A stretch of DNA of 64,000 nucleotides from Porticoccus sp965660005. GTDB lineage: Bacteria > Pseudomonadota > Gammaproteobacteria > Pseudomonadales > Porticoccaceae. Below the pieces are notes generated by a model, which made no database searches, had not been told where the DNA came from, and saw only the letters and a program-made list of their open reading frames with translations. A program made the translations under genes and the position numbers. Position 1 is the first letter of the stretch; each line of letters begins with the position of its first letter. Location of the stretch: NCBI RefSeq assembly GCF_965660005.1, contig NZ_CBFHYF010000005.1:1-64000 (forward strand), read 5' to 3'. Shown here piece after piece: positions 16,366 through 25,022 of this stretch.

Positions 16366-18912
16366 TTACTTGCCGAATGGCTTGAATATCAGGATCAGTT
16401 TTGGCAGCAACGTCATCGAGCCCAGCAATGCTGCCAGCATCGCCAAGCCGGTCAGCAGGCCGAAGTAGACGGATGGGATAAAATTCGACAGCGCCAGAAT
16501 GGAGAAGCCGATGATAATGGTGATGGCCGTATAAAACAGTGCCCGGCCAATGCTGGCATGGGCCCGGTGCATGGTGGCGAGGTAGTTGCGATCCACGACA
16601 AACTCCCGTTTGAAACGGGTGATGTAGTGAATGGCGTGATCCACACCAATGCCCACTGTAATGGCGGCAATGGTAATGGTCATCATATCCAGAGGTATCC
16701 TGGCAATCCCCATGCCGCCAAGGACTACGGTGGCGGCGAGCATATTCGGCAGGATGGCAATGAGAGAAATGGACAGTGAGCGGAACAGCACCAGGAACAT
16801 GGCCATAATGCCGATAAATACGGCACCCAAAGTCAGGATCTGTGAGCGAAACAGGCTTTGCAGCATATTGTTATAGAGTACCAGCAGGCTGGTCAGATGC
16901 ACCTGGTCTTCCTGCAGTCCCACTTCTTCCACGGCAAACCGACGAATACTTTCCAGTAGTTCCGGTCGTTTCAGTTCACCGCCGGTTTCCCGGATGCGCA
17001 AAGTGATACGGGCCTGATTCAGCTCGTCGTCAATATAGGGGTCAAACAGAAGTTCGGCATTTTCCCGGGACAGGCTGTTGCGGAGAAAGGCCAGCTCCAG
17101 GTCGTTAAGGCGATGCCCCATCAGGTCTTCGGCAACATCAGTGATTGTTACTAGCGAATTGACTTTACCCACCTCGGGAAGCGATTCCAGGTAATCATGC
17201 AGTTTGTCCAGCTCTTGAATGCCGACCCCCGTGAACCAGTAGCTGGTGGTGGAAGCCTGGTTGCCGGAGCTGTCGCCGTCGGCAAAAGGGTCCTCTTCGC
17301 CGAAGGGGTCGTCGGCAGCAAATGGATCTTCCTCCGCAAACGGGTCTTTTTCGTCTGCGCCAGCACCATTGTCACTGCCGGTGGGCGGCGCAGCTGTTTT
17401 GGGCGCATCGAGAATAATATCCAGTGGGGTGGTGCCTCCCAGTTTTTCATCGATAACGGAAAGTCCCTGATGAATCTCGGTGTTCGAGCGGAAGTAGTCG
17501 ATAAAACGGTTTTCCACCTGCAACTGGGAAATACCCCAGCCGCTAATCACTGCGGCCAGCAAAGCCAGACCGAGTACCAGTCCGCCGTGATTTTCGGTGA
17601 ATCGTGAAAAATACAGGGTATAGGCAGCAGAGTTGTCACCATTGTCGTTGTTTTGACCCTTGCCGAGCAGCATCATGCCGGCGGGAATCACCAGAAACGC
17701 CAGTATCAGTGCCAGGGTGATACCCATGGTCATCATCCAGCCAAAATCGATCACCGGCCGGATGTCGCTGACCACCAGCGAGACGAATGCCACCACGGTG
17801 GTAAGTACGGTATACAGGCAGGGGCGGGCCATGTAACTGACGGTTTCACTGACCAGCGCCAGTTGGCTGCGCTCAGGGGACTCGGCGAGTATTTCCCGGT
17901 AGCGAACAATCAGGTGAATGGTCAGCGCCAGAGTGATGATCAGCAGCAGTGCCACAAAATTGGAGGAGATCACGGTCAACCGCCAGTCAATCCAGCTGAG
18001 GTAACCGAGCATGATTTCCACCGACAGCAGGCAAGTCAGTAGTGGCAGGACCACCCAGCGGAGTTGCCGGAAGATAATCGCCAGGGTCAGGATAATAAAC
18101 AGCACGATACCAGTGCCAAAAATCCGCAGATCGCTTTTGATAAAGTCAATCATGTCTGCGGTAATCATGCTCGGCCCGCCGAGAAACAGCTCGGCACGAT
18201 CCTTGAAGGCCGCCATTTTTTCACGCACTTCGGCCACTCTCTGGTGCTCAATGGCGGCGCGCTCGGTACGGTAATCGAGGAATTCCTTGCTCACTCGTTC
18301 CAGTTCGATCTCTTCCTCAGCTGTCAATCCCTCGGTATCCCGCTTGAGCCGCAGTGAATCCCGTTTGCGAACCAGATCAAGGTATTTTCGATCCAGCTCC
18401 ATGGTCGCCAGCAGCGCCGTGGTTTGACCATCCGGGCTGAGAATCAGGTTGCGATAGATCGGGCTTTCGAGAAATTCCTGACGGGCCTGATCGCGGTCGG
18501 TATCTTTGTCGGTGAGTTTGCGCGGCTCATCCTTGAGTTGGGAGATTTTGACTTTGGGGCTGTAGAGTAGAGGAACGTCAAGCATGGAGGTGATGTTGGT
18601 GACGCCCTCGATTTGCCTCAGTTCATCGCGAATCTCCGCCAGTGTGGCCAGTGAGTCATCGTCAAACAGATCCCCTTCTTTGGGGGTGTAAGTGACCACC
18701 AGAAAATCGCTGCTACCGTAGTGTTGGAGTGTTTGGCGGAAATAATCCAGATCTGCGTCATGTTCCAGGGTTAATGAGTCAGCAGAGGCATCCAGCTTGA
18801 AGTTCGGCAATCCGAAAGCCATGCCCACGGCCAGCGACAGTGTCGCTATCAAGACAGCCAGAGGATGGCGGAGTACGATGGTTTCGTAGATTCTCAGGAG
18901 TCTTGCTGACAT
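16366..18912 (-). CDS. RND/MMPL family transporter (HAE3-like exporter)
   Basis: The ATG at 18912 (MSARLLRIYETIVLRHP) is preceded by AAGGA, giving 848 residues. The layout is that of a single-chain RND pump. It has one N-terminal helix (~20-40), a large periplasmic loop and helices ~240-420. A second loop follows, then helices ~650-848 ending LLPKLILIFKPFGK. Inverted halves GVDHAIHYITRFKRE and LALTIHLIVRYREIL are typical of MMPL/HAE3 proteins, which export lipids or hydrophobic compounds. An unusual acidic tract in the second loop (about residues 520-542) has four DPF units, each followed by Ala or Gly and acidic residues. Substrate unknown. Confidence 0.87.
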   Translation of the reverse strand: MSARLLRIYETIVLRHPLAVLIATLSLAVGMAFGLPNFKLDASADSLTLEHDADLDYFRQTLQHYGSSDFLVVTYTPKEGDLFDDDSLATLAEIRDELRQIEGVTNITSMLDVPLLYSPKVKISQLKDEPRKLTDKDTDRDQARQEFLESPIYRNLILSPDGQTTALLATMELDRKYLDLVRKRDSLRLKRDTEGLTAEEEIELERVSKEFLDYRTERAAIEHQRVAEVREKMAAFKDRAELFLGGPSMITADMIDFIKSDLRIFGTGIVLFIILTLAIIFRQLRWVVLPLLTCLLSVEIMLGYLSWIDWRLTVISSNFVALLLIITLALTIHLIVRYREILAESPERSQLALVSETVSYMARPCLYTVLTTVVAFVSLVVSDIRPVIDFGWMMTMGITLALILAFLVIPAGMMLLGKGQNNDNGDNSAAYTLYFSRFTENHGGLVLGLALLAAVISGWGISQLQVENRFIDYFRSNTEIHQGLSVIDEKLGGTTPLDIILDAPKTAAPPTGSDNGAGADEKDPFAEEDPFAADDPFGEEDPFADGDSSGNQASTTSYWFTGVGIQELDKLHDYLESLPEVGKVNSLVTITDVAEDLMGHRLNDLELAFLRNSLSRENAELLFDPYIDDELNQARITLRIRETGGELKRPELLESIRRFAVEEVGLQEDQVHLTSLLVLYNNMLQSLFRSQILTLGAVFIGIMAMFLVLFRSLSISLIAILPNMLAATVVLGGMGIARIPLDMMTITIAAITVGIGVDHAIHYITRFKREFVVDRNYLATMHRAHASIGRALFYTAITIIIGFSILALSNFIPSVYFGLLTGLAMLAALLGSMTLLPKLILIFKPFGK

Positions 18913-19286
18913 CTGGGTTTCCTTATTCTTCTGGTGGATGGGGGCAAGCGGCACATTATGCCAGAAGAAATGGCAGCATCGTAGCCAGACCACGGCAGCA
19001 TCATTTGCCGATCGGTGTGGCCCAGCGGGCGCTCGGGATCAATCAGATCGCGCACCCGTTGCTTGAGTGTTTTTGCCTCCGGGAAACCACCGTTGCGAGC
19101 GCGTTCCCACAGCAACTGTTCATCGAGGGAAATTTCGAAAGTGCCACCGATTTCTGCTGGCCTCAGAACAACTTCAGCAAGGTCGTCGGCAAAGGTGGTG
19201 AGCAGTTCCTGAGCCAGCCAGGCTGAGCGCAATAACCACTGACAGCGGGGGCAATAGGTGATGACGATGCGTGGTTTCGGGGACAT
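18894..19286 (-). CDS. SelT/SelW/SelH-type thioredoxin-fold protein (Rdx family)
   Basis: The ATG at 19286 has GGAG eight bases upstream and gives 130 residues. The N-terminal ~95 residues match the Rdx (SelW-like) family: IVITYCPRCQWLLRSAWLAQELLTTF contains the CxxC redox site, and GGTFEISLDEQLLWERARNGGFPEAKTLKQRVRD is the conserved core. Here the selenocysteine position is an ordinary cysteine. The last ~35 residues are not typical of the family, and the 3' end overlaps the RND gene start by 19 bases, so the two are coupled. The role is presumed redox, unproven. Confidence 0.82.
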   Translation of the reverse strand: MSPKPRIVITYCPRCQWLLRSAWLAQELLTTFADDLAEVVLRPAEIGGTFEISLDEQLLWERARNGGFPEAKTLKQRVRDLIDPERPLGHTDRQMMLPWSGYDAAISSGIMCRLPPSTRRIRKPRCQQDS

Positions 19287-19345
19287 CGGGTACACTCCGG
19301 TGTTATAAATTGGGATCGTGGCAAGATAACTTTCGGGCAGAAAAT

Positions 19346-19672
19346 ATGAAAGGGGTAATCCTCGATGTCGACAACCTTGGGCCGCAGGATGTGGATCTGC
19401 CGCCGATCACGGATCTGCCGCTGTTATGGACAGTATATGGCAATACCGAGCCGACCGAGCTCGTCGAACGCATTGCCGGTGCAGGGGTGGACGTGCTCAC
19501 CGAAGAGCCCCCTGCCAATGGCAATCCACTGCTCAATCCGGCTCTGTCCAACTTGATCGTTACGCCCCATAGCGCATGGGTGGCTCGCGAAGCAAGGCAG
19601 CGTTTGATCACTCTGGCAGCAGGCAATCTGCAATCCTATCTGGCGGGCTCGTCAGACAATCAGGTTTTGTAG
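19346..19672 (+). pseudogene. D-2-hydroxyacid dehydrogenase remnant with internal deletion
   Basis: The 108-residue frame joins two separate parts of an NAD-dependent D-2-hydroxyacid (glycerate-type) dehydrogenase, normally about 310-320 residues. Residues 1-43 (MKGVILDVDNLGP, TVYGNTEPTELVERI) are the N-terminal lobe start. Residues 44-108 (GVDVLTEEPP, NPALSNLIVTPHSAWVAREA) are the C-terminal end with the catalytic His region. The Rossmann NAD-binding domain and catalytic Arg and Glu are missing. The join lies at RIAGA (19469-19483), a string that plausibly occurred on both sides of the lost segment. The reading frame is preserved, but an active enzyme is not possible. Confidence 0.85.
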
Positions 19673-19683
19673 GAGAGGGGACC

Positions 19684-20121
19684 ATGTTGGGACTGATACA
19701 GCGCGTCAGCTATGCCACGGTTGAGGTCAATGGTGACAAAGTGGGTGAAATTGGTCCGGGTATCCTGCTGTTGCTGGGTGTCCAGGCCGGTGACAGCGAG
19801 GAAACTGCCGCCCGATTGCTTCACAAGGTGCTCAACTACCGTATCTTTCCGGATGATGAAGGCAGGATGAACCTTAATCTTCAGCAGACGGGTGGTGGTT
19901 TGATGGTGATATCCCAGTTCACGCTGGCCGCAGATACTGGCAAGGGATTGCGCCCGGGGTTCAGTAATGCGGCGCTACCAGATCGGGCAGAGGTACTTTA
20001 CGATTATTTTTTGAGCAGGGCAGAGCATCTCTATCCGGATGTGGCCTCGGGGATTTTTGGTGCCAATATGCAGGTGAGCCTGTGCAATGATGGCCCGGTG
20101 ACCTTTATGCTGGAAGGGTGA
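19684..20121 (+). CDS. dtd: D-aminoacyl-tRNA deacylase
   Basis: Dtd (145 residues) removes D-amino acids and glycine mischarged on tRNA. The start at 19684 is preceded by AGGAGAGGGG. Family motifs are complete: MLGLIQRVSYATVEV, SQFTLAADTGKGLRPGF (with the SQFTL active-site strand) and the C-terminal cross-subunit motif NDGPVTFMLE. It follows the dehydrogenase remnant by 11 bases and could be read from the same promoter. Confidence 0.96.
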   Translation: MLGLIQRVSYATVEVNGDKVGEIGPGILLLLGVQAGDSEETAARLLHKVLNYRIFPDDEGRMNLNLQQTGGGLMVISQFTLAADTGKGLRPGFSNAALPDRAEVLYDYFLSRAEHLYPDVASGIFGANMQVSLCNDGPVTFMLEG

Positions 20122-20236
20122 GGCGGAGGGCAGAAAAATGGCGCCGCGCCTATGAGGGGAGAACGCCATGTCGAGTTTCAGTGGGGTGCAGGGAGACTTC
20201 TGCGGTTTTTTATGGGGTGACTTTTTCGGGCACCTT

Positions 20237-20908
20237 TTACTGAGTGACTTTGTTGAACACCTCGGTGACGCTCTGCTCGATCATCGGAATCAGTAGGTCC
20301 TGACCATCCTGTTCAGCCTTGGTATTAAAGTCGTTGCCGGCGATCTGCTTGCCGTTGGTGATGCTCTCCAACTTGTAGTTGAGCGCAACGGAATTCCCTT
20401 TGCGAATGGTCCCCTGAGCCGCCGTCAGCTTTTCCATCGATTCCTGCTGCATCTGCACGCTGGCGGCAGTATTGGCGACGTTGGCCGCAGTGGTGGCGGC
20501 GACATAACTACCCATACTTCCCCCCACGCCTGCGTATGGCAGTGCTGAGGAAATCACGCCGGCACCGATGGAAAGTGCCTTGCCCCAGCTCTTCTTTTTT
20601 TTGTACGCCACGTCGGCAGTCAGCATGTAATCGCAGCCGGACTGCTTTGCCTCGGCTGCCAGTTGCGCGGGCAGTCGGGATTGCAGGGCGACCACTTCAA
20701 GCATTGGACCGCTGAGGTAGGAGACCAGCATGTTTTGCACTGGGCTGGATACGTCCTGTCCGCTGGCACCCTGGCCCAGTTGGGCCTGGGGAGGTGCAAT
20801 GGCAATGCAGGGTTTCTGGCCCGCGGATGCCGCACTGACACCCAGTGCGAGAGTGCCTGCGAACAGCAAAACGGTGGCACGGCGAAATAGCGGGCAATTT
20901 GAGATCAT
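20237..20908 (-). CDS. Exported protein of unknown function
   Basis: A 223-residue protein with a signal peptide (about residues 1-29, cleavage after SAASA). The mature part contains CIAIAPP followed later by LPAQLAAEAKQSGCDYMLTADVAYKKKKS. This resembles the CsgG/TolB-N-like fold of periplasmic proteins that sense or bind envelope partners, but I do not recognise a named family. An Ala/Gly-rich middle (residues ~108-150) could interact with membrane. It lies 59 bases downstream of pfp on the same strand. Confidence 0.65.
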   Translation of the reverse strand: MISNCPLFRRATVLLFAGTLALGVSAASAGQKPCIAIAPPQAQLGQGASGQDVSSPVQNMLVSYLSGPMLEVVALQSRLPAQLAAEAKQSGCDYMLTADVAYKKKKSWGKALSIGAGVISSALPYAGVGGSMGSYVAATTAANVANTAASVQMQQESMEKLTAAQGTIRKGNSVALNYKLESITNGKQIAGNDFNTKAEQDGQDLLIPMIEQSVTEVFNKVTQ

Positions 20909-20967
20909 GAAAATTCCCTCTTCAATGCATGGTGAGATGGCTAAAGTGTGATAGGAGTCTCATTTAA

Positions 20968-22230
20968 TCAAATATCAAAGGGCGTGTTGAGCTTTTTTTT
21001 CACCGCCACTTTGGCCAGTCGGGCATAACTTGGTATACCGTTGATGTAGGGTGGGTAGTCTTCCCCTTCAATCAATGGTGCAAGGTAATTCCTTGCCAGT
21101 TGGGTGATGCCAAAACCGTCCCGTGAAATAAAATCGCTGGGCATCTTCTTTTCAATGTTGGCTACCTTGTCCAGCCCCACTTCCCCCAGTCGCCACCTGT
21201 AATCGTCTCCGTCCAGCCGTTCGATGGTTACCATCACAGAGTTTTTGCCCGCCAGCGCGTATTCCACCGCAGCCTTTCCCACCGCATACGCCTGCTGTAC
21301 ATCTGTGGCGGAGGCGATATGTCGTGCTGAGCGCTGCAGATAATCCGCTACGGCCCAGTGGTATTTATAACCCAGCTCGTGCTTGATCATTGCCGCGAGG
21401 GTAGGCGCCAGCCCACCCAGCTGCTGATGCCCGAAGGCATCTGTGGTGACTGATCCGGCGAGCATGGTGCCGTCAGAGTACTGAACACCCTCCGAGGCGA
21501 CGATCACACAGTAGCCCTGTTGTTGCACGGTCTGCTCGACTTTGGCAATGAAGTCTTCATGAATGAAGGGCAACTCGGGAAACAGAATAATATGCGGCGG
21601 GTCGCCTGCCTGCTCCGCAGCCATGGCGCTGGCGGCAGCAATCCAGCCGGCATGACGGCCCATCACTTCCAGGATAAATACCTTAGTGGAGGATTCGCAC
21701 ATTGCCGCGACATCCAGGCTTGCTTCTTTGGTGGAGATGGCCACGTATTTTGCAACCGAGCCAAAGCCTGGGCAGTTATCGGTGAAGGGCAGGTCGTTAT
21801 CCACGGTTTTCGGGATATGGATCGCCTGGATTGGATAGCCCGTTTTCTCCGAGAGTTGGGAAACTTTCAGGCAGGTATCGGCAGAGTCGCCGCCACCGTT
21901 GTAGAAGAAATAGCCGATGTTGTGAGCCTTGAATACCTGGATCAGACGTTCGTATTCGGCGCGGTTTTCTTCCAGGCTTTTCAACTTGTAGCGGCACGAC
22001 CCGAAAGCCCCTGATGGCGTGTGGCGTAAGGCGGCAATGGCCTGATCCGATTCCTTGCTGGTATCGATCATATCCTCCCGCAGGGCGCCGATAATGCCGT
22101 TGTGGCCCGCGTAGACCTTGCCAATTTTATCGCTGTGCCGACGGGCAGTTTCAATGACGCCGCAGGCACTGGCATTAATGACCGCTGTAACGCCGCCGGA
22201 CTGTGCATAGAAGGCATTCTTTTTCGGCAT
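20968..22230 (-). CDS. pfp: 6-phosphofructokinase, probably PPi-dependent
   Basis: This 420-residue enzyme phosphorylates fructose-6-phosphate. The N-terminus AFYAQSGGVTAVINASACGV and the active-site motif PKTVDNDLPFTD are typical of the long bacterial PFKs found in methylotrophs and xanthomonads, several of which use pyrophosphate. At the donor-site motif ATP enzymes have GGDGS; here it is GGGDS (residues 112-116), with Asp in place of the Gly that favours ATP. The substrate assignment is therefore likely but not proven. It is divergent from mpl, with 190 bases between them. Confidence 0.88.
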   Translation of the reverse strand: MPKKNAFYAQSGGVTAVINASACGVIETARRHSDKIGKVYAGHNGIIGALREDMIDTSKESDQAIAALRHTPSGAFGSCRYKLKSLEENRAEYERLIQVFKAHNIGYFFYNGGGDSADTCLKVSQLSEKTGYPIQAIHIPKTVDNDLPFTDNCPGFGSVAKYVAISTKEASLDVAAMCESSTKVFILEVMGRHAGWIAAASAMAAEQAGDPPHIILFPELPFIHEDFIAKVEQTVQQQGYCVIVASEGVQYSDGTMLAGSVTTDAFGHQQLGGLAPTLAAMIKHELGYKYHWAVADYLQRSARHIASATDVQQAYAVGKAAVEYALAGKNSVMVTIERLDGDDYRWRLGEVGLDKVANIEKKMPSDFISRDGFGITQLARNYLAPLIEGEDYPPYINGIPSYARLAKVAVKKKLNTPFDI

Positions 22231-22420
22231 GGGTTCCCCCGTTGGACCGCAATTTTCAGCAGCGGCGAATCATACTGGAAAGCGTTGGGGATTTCATTTT
22301 TTATGGTGGCATTGCAGCACTGCCTCCGACTAGACTTGCAGGGTAATTGAGTCCGGCCGACACATTGCCGCTTGGTTCTTGTGCCGGAATGCCACAACAG
22401 AGACAGGTTATCGAGACCGT

Positions 22421-23791
22421 ATGCATATTCATATCCTAGGTATTTGCGGCACCTTTATGGGCTCACTCGCGCAGCTGGCCAAAGCCATGGGGCATGATGT
22501 GTCCGGTTGCGACAGCAATGTCTATCCACCGATGAGTACCCAGCTGGAAAATGCCGGTATTACCCTGACGGAAGGCTACGACCCGGATCAGCTCAACCCT
22601 GCTCCGGATCTGGTGGTGATCGGCAATGCGCTGTCCCGCGGTAACCCCGCCGTGGAATACGTGCTGGATAACGGCATTCCCTACACATCCGGTCCGCAGT
22701 GGCTGGGGGATTATTGTCTCGGTGATCGCTGGGTGCTGGCGGTGGCGGGAACCCACGGCAAAACCAGTACTGCCAGCATGCTGGCGTGGATACTGGAGTA
22801 TGCCGGTATGCAACCGGGATTTCTGATTGGCGGGGTGCCGAATAATTTTGGTGTCTCTGCACAATTGGGCGAGTCAGCGTTTTTTGTGGTGGAAGCGGAC
22901 GAATACGACAGTGCTTTCTTTGACAAGCGCTCCAAGTTTGTTCATTACCGCCCTCGCACTGCAATCCTCAATAATCTGGAATTTGATCACGCTGATATCT
23001 TCCCCGATCTGGCTGCCATCCAGACCCAGTTTCACCATTATGTGCGCACTATCCCCGGCCACGGGCTGATCGTTGCACCGGCCAAAGACGCCCATCTTCA
23101 GGCGGTCCTGGCAATGGGGAACTGGTCGGAGTATCAGCCTTTGGGTGATCCCGACAGTTGGGATGTGGAGGCCATAGAACAGGACGGCTCGGTTTTTCGC
23201 ATCCGCTATCAGGGTAGGCAGCGTGGGATTGTCCGGTGGCAGCAAACCGGAGACCACAATATCGCCAACGGCATGGCCGCCATTGCCGCTGCCCACCATG
23301 TGGGCGTAGCACCAGAGGTGGCCTGTGAGGCACTGTGCCGGTTCAGTGGCGTCAAACGCCGCATGGAAAAACTGGCGACCATTAACGGTGTCTCGGTCTA
23401 CGATGATTTCGCCCACCATCCCACTGCCATAGCGACGACGCTGGCCGGTTTGCGCTATCGGGTGGGCGACGAAAAAATCCTCGCGGTCATTGAGCCGCGC
23501 TCCAATACCATGAAGCTTGGCGTGCATCGCGGCCATCTTGCCGAGGCTACCGGTGCTGCCGATCAGGTACTCTGGTTCCAGCCGGATAACGTGGGCTGGT
23601 CGCTGGCGGAGGAGGTGATAGCCGGTCCGGTCCCGGCCGAAGTGCTTGAGACGATTGATCGACTGGTGGGGCGGATTTTACAGTTGGCAGTGGACGGCAC
23701 CCATGTGGTGATTATGAGTAATGGTGGTTTTGGTGGCTTGCACGGCAAGCTGGTGGCTGCACTTGAGGAGCATGCTCATGGCGGAGTTTGA
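22421..23791 (+). CDS. mpl: UDP-N-acetylmuramate:L-alanyl-gamma-D-glutamyl-meso-diaminopimelate ligase
   Basis: Mpl (456 residues) recycles murein tripeptide by ligating it to UDP-MurNAc. The N-terminus MHIHILGICGTFMGSLAQLAKAMGHDVSGCD is the Mpl-type Rossmann start. The ATP loop AGTHGKTSTASML and VYDDFAHHPTAIATTL are the conserved Mur ligase motifs. I chose ATG 22421 over an upstream in-frame ATG at 22379, because the latter adds residues not found in the family. The stop lies inside ubiX. Confidence 0.95.
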   Translation: MHIHILGICGTFMGSLAQLAKAMGHDVSGCDSNVYPPMSTQLENAGITLTEGYDPDQLNPAPDLVVIGNALSRGNPAVEYVLDNGIPYTSGPQWLGDYCLGDRWVLAVAGTHGKTSTASMLAWILEYAGMQPGFLIGGVPNNFGVSAQLGESAFFVVEADEYDSAFFDKRSKFVHYRPRTAILNNLEFDHADIFPDLAAIQTQFHHYVRTIPGHGLIVAPAKDAHLQAVLAMGNWSEYQPLGDPDSWDVEAIEQDGSVFRIRYQGRQRGIVRWQQTGDHNIANGMAAIAAAHHVGVAPEVACEALCRFSGVKRRMEKLATINGVSVYDDFAHHPTAIATTLAGLRYRVGDEKILAVIEPRSNTMKLGVHRGHLAEATGAADQVLWFQPDNVGWSLAEEVIAGPVPAEVLETIDRLVGRILQLAVDGTHVVIMSNGGFGGLHGKLVAALEEHAHGGV

Positions 23792-24386
23792 TCGTTCGAT
23801 TACCCTGGCAATGACTGGGGCATCCGGTGCCCAGTATGGCTTGCGTCTGCTGGAGTGTCTGGTTCAGGCCAATTGTCAGGTCCATTTTCTGATCTCGGAA
23901 GCGGCGCGGGTCGTGGTGGAAACTGAAACGGAGTTGACGCTGCCCGGCGATGAGGAGCTGGAGGATTTTTTAACGCTCAATTTTGATGCTGAGCCGGACC
24001 AGATCATTCTCAATACCTCCCGCGACTGGTTCTCGCCCGTGGCGTCCGGGTCCTCTGCGCCGCGCTCGATGGTGATCTGTCCCGCCAGTGGTGGCACCAT
24101 TTCTGCGATTGCCTGTGGCGCCAGTAATAATCTGATTGAGCGCGCCGCAGATGTGGCGATCAAGGAAAAACAGCAGTTGATCGTGGTGCCCAGAGAGACG
24201 CCCCTGTCAGAATTGCATCTCGAGAATCTGCTGAAACTGGCCCGGTTGGGTGTCACCGTGATGCCGGCGATGCCGGGTTTTTACCAGAACCCGCAGACAA
24301 TCGACGATCTGGTGGATTTTCTGGTGGCGAGGTTGCTGGATCACCTGGAGATTGAACAGAGCCTGCTGCCCCGCTGGGGTGAGTGA
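23778..24386 (+). CDS. ubiX: Flavin prenyltransferase UbiX
   Basis: UbiX (202 residues) makes prenylated FMN for the UbiD decarboxylase in ubiquinone synthesis. The start at 23778 has GAGGAG seven bases upstream, which decides against the ATG six bases earlier. MTGASGAQYGLRLLECL is the flavin-binding N-terminus and VVPRETPLSELHLENLLKLARLG the conserved Arg/Glu region. It overlaps mpl by 14 bases; mpl-ubiX is a common gammaproteobacterial pair. Confidence 0.95.
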   Translation: MAEFDRSITLAMTGASGAQYGLRLLECLVQANCQVHFLISEAARVVVETETELTLPGDEELEDFLTLNFDAEPDQIILNTSRDWFSPVASGSSAPRSMVICPASGGTISAIACGASNNLIERAADVAIKEKQQLIVVPRETPLSELHLENLLKLARLGVTVMPAMPGFYQNPQTIDDLVDFLVARLLDHLEIEQSLLPRWGE

Positions 24387-25009
24387 TGGCCGGCAATCGA
24401 GGGCTGCTATGGCTGCTGGCTGTTCTGTTGGCTGTGCTGGTCTGGTCCTGGGTCGAGCCGTTTGATCGTGCCACCTGGTGGCTTGAGGCCATCCCCGTAT
24501 TGATTGCCCTGCCGGTGCTGTACGTCACCCGTCGGGACTTCCCGTTGACGCGACTTAGTTATTACCTGATTTTTCTGCACGCCGTGATTTTACTGGTGGG
24601 TGCCCACTATACCTATGCCCGGGTGCCATTGGGGTTTTTGGTGGCAGACTGGTTTGATTTCACCCGCAATCACTATGACCGTTTTGGGCACCTGGCCCAG
24701 GGCTTTGTGCCCGCGATTCTGGCGAGGGAGATACTCTGGCGCAACCGGGTTGTGGTCGGTCGCTACTGGCTGTTTTTTCTGGTCACCTGCTTCTGTCTGG
24801 CGTTCAGCGCCTTTTATGAATTACTGGAGTGGCTGACCGCGGTAGTGGGTGGCGACGGTTCCGTCGAATTTCTCGGCACGCAGGGGGATGTCTGGGACGC
24901 CCAGTGGGATATGTTTATCGCGTTGCTCGGCGCGATCAGTGCCCAGTTGTTGCTGGGTGGTTGGCACGACCGGCAGATGGCGGTTGTTGCTGCGTCAATG
25001 CGGCATTGA
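24386..25009 (+). CDS. DUF2238 inner-membrane protein (YjdF-like)
   Basis: This 207-residue protein starts at ATG 24386 (or GTG 24383) within the ubiX stop. It has about six membrane helices. The DUF2238 signature is clear: HYTYARVPLGF, NHYDRFGHLAQGFVPAI and FYELLEWLTA, followed by GTQGDVWDAQWDM. Conserved polar residues (Asp, His, Glu, Gln) in membrane segments suggest a catalytic or transport role, but the function is not known. Translational coupling to ubiX is likely. Confidence 0.82.
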   Translation: MAGNRGLLWLLAVLLAVLVWSWVEPFDRATWWLEAIPVLIALPVLYVTRRDFPLTRLSYYLIFLHAVILLVGAHYTYARVPLGFLVADWFDFTRNHYDRFGHLAQGFVPAILAREILWRNRVVVGRYWLFFLVTCFCLAFSAFYELLEWLTAVVGGDGSVEFLGTQGDVWDAQWDMFIALLGAISAQLLLGGWHDRQMAVVAASMRH

Positions 25010-25022
25010 TTTTGTCTGTGAT

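Noticed and set aside
20180..20215. GCAG/CTGC stem followed by T residues downstream of dtd
   Set aside because: There are only four base pairs; too weak to call a terminator.
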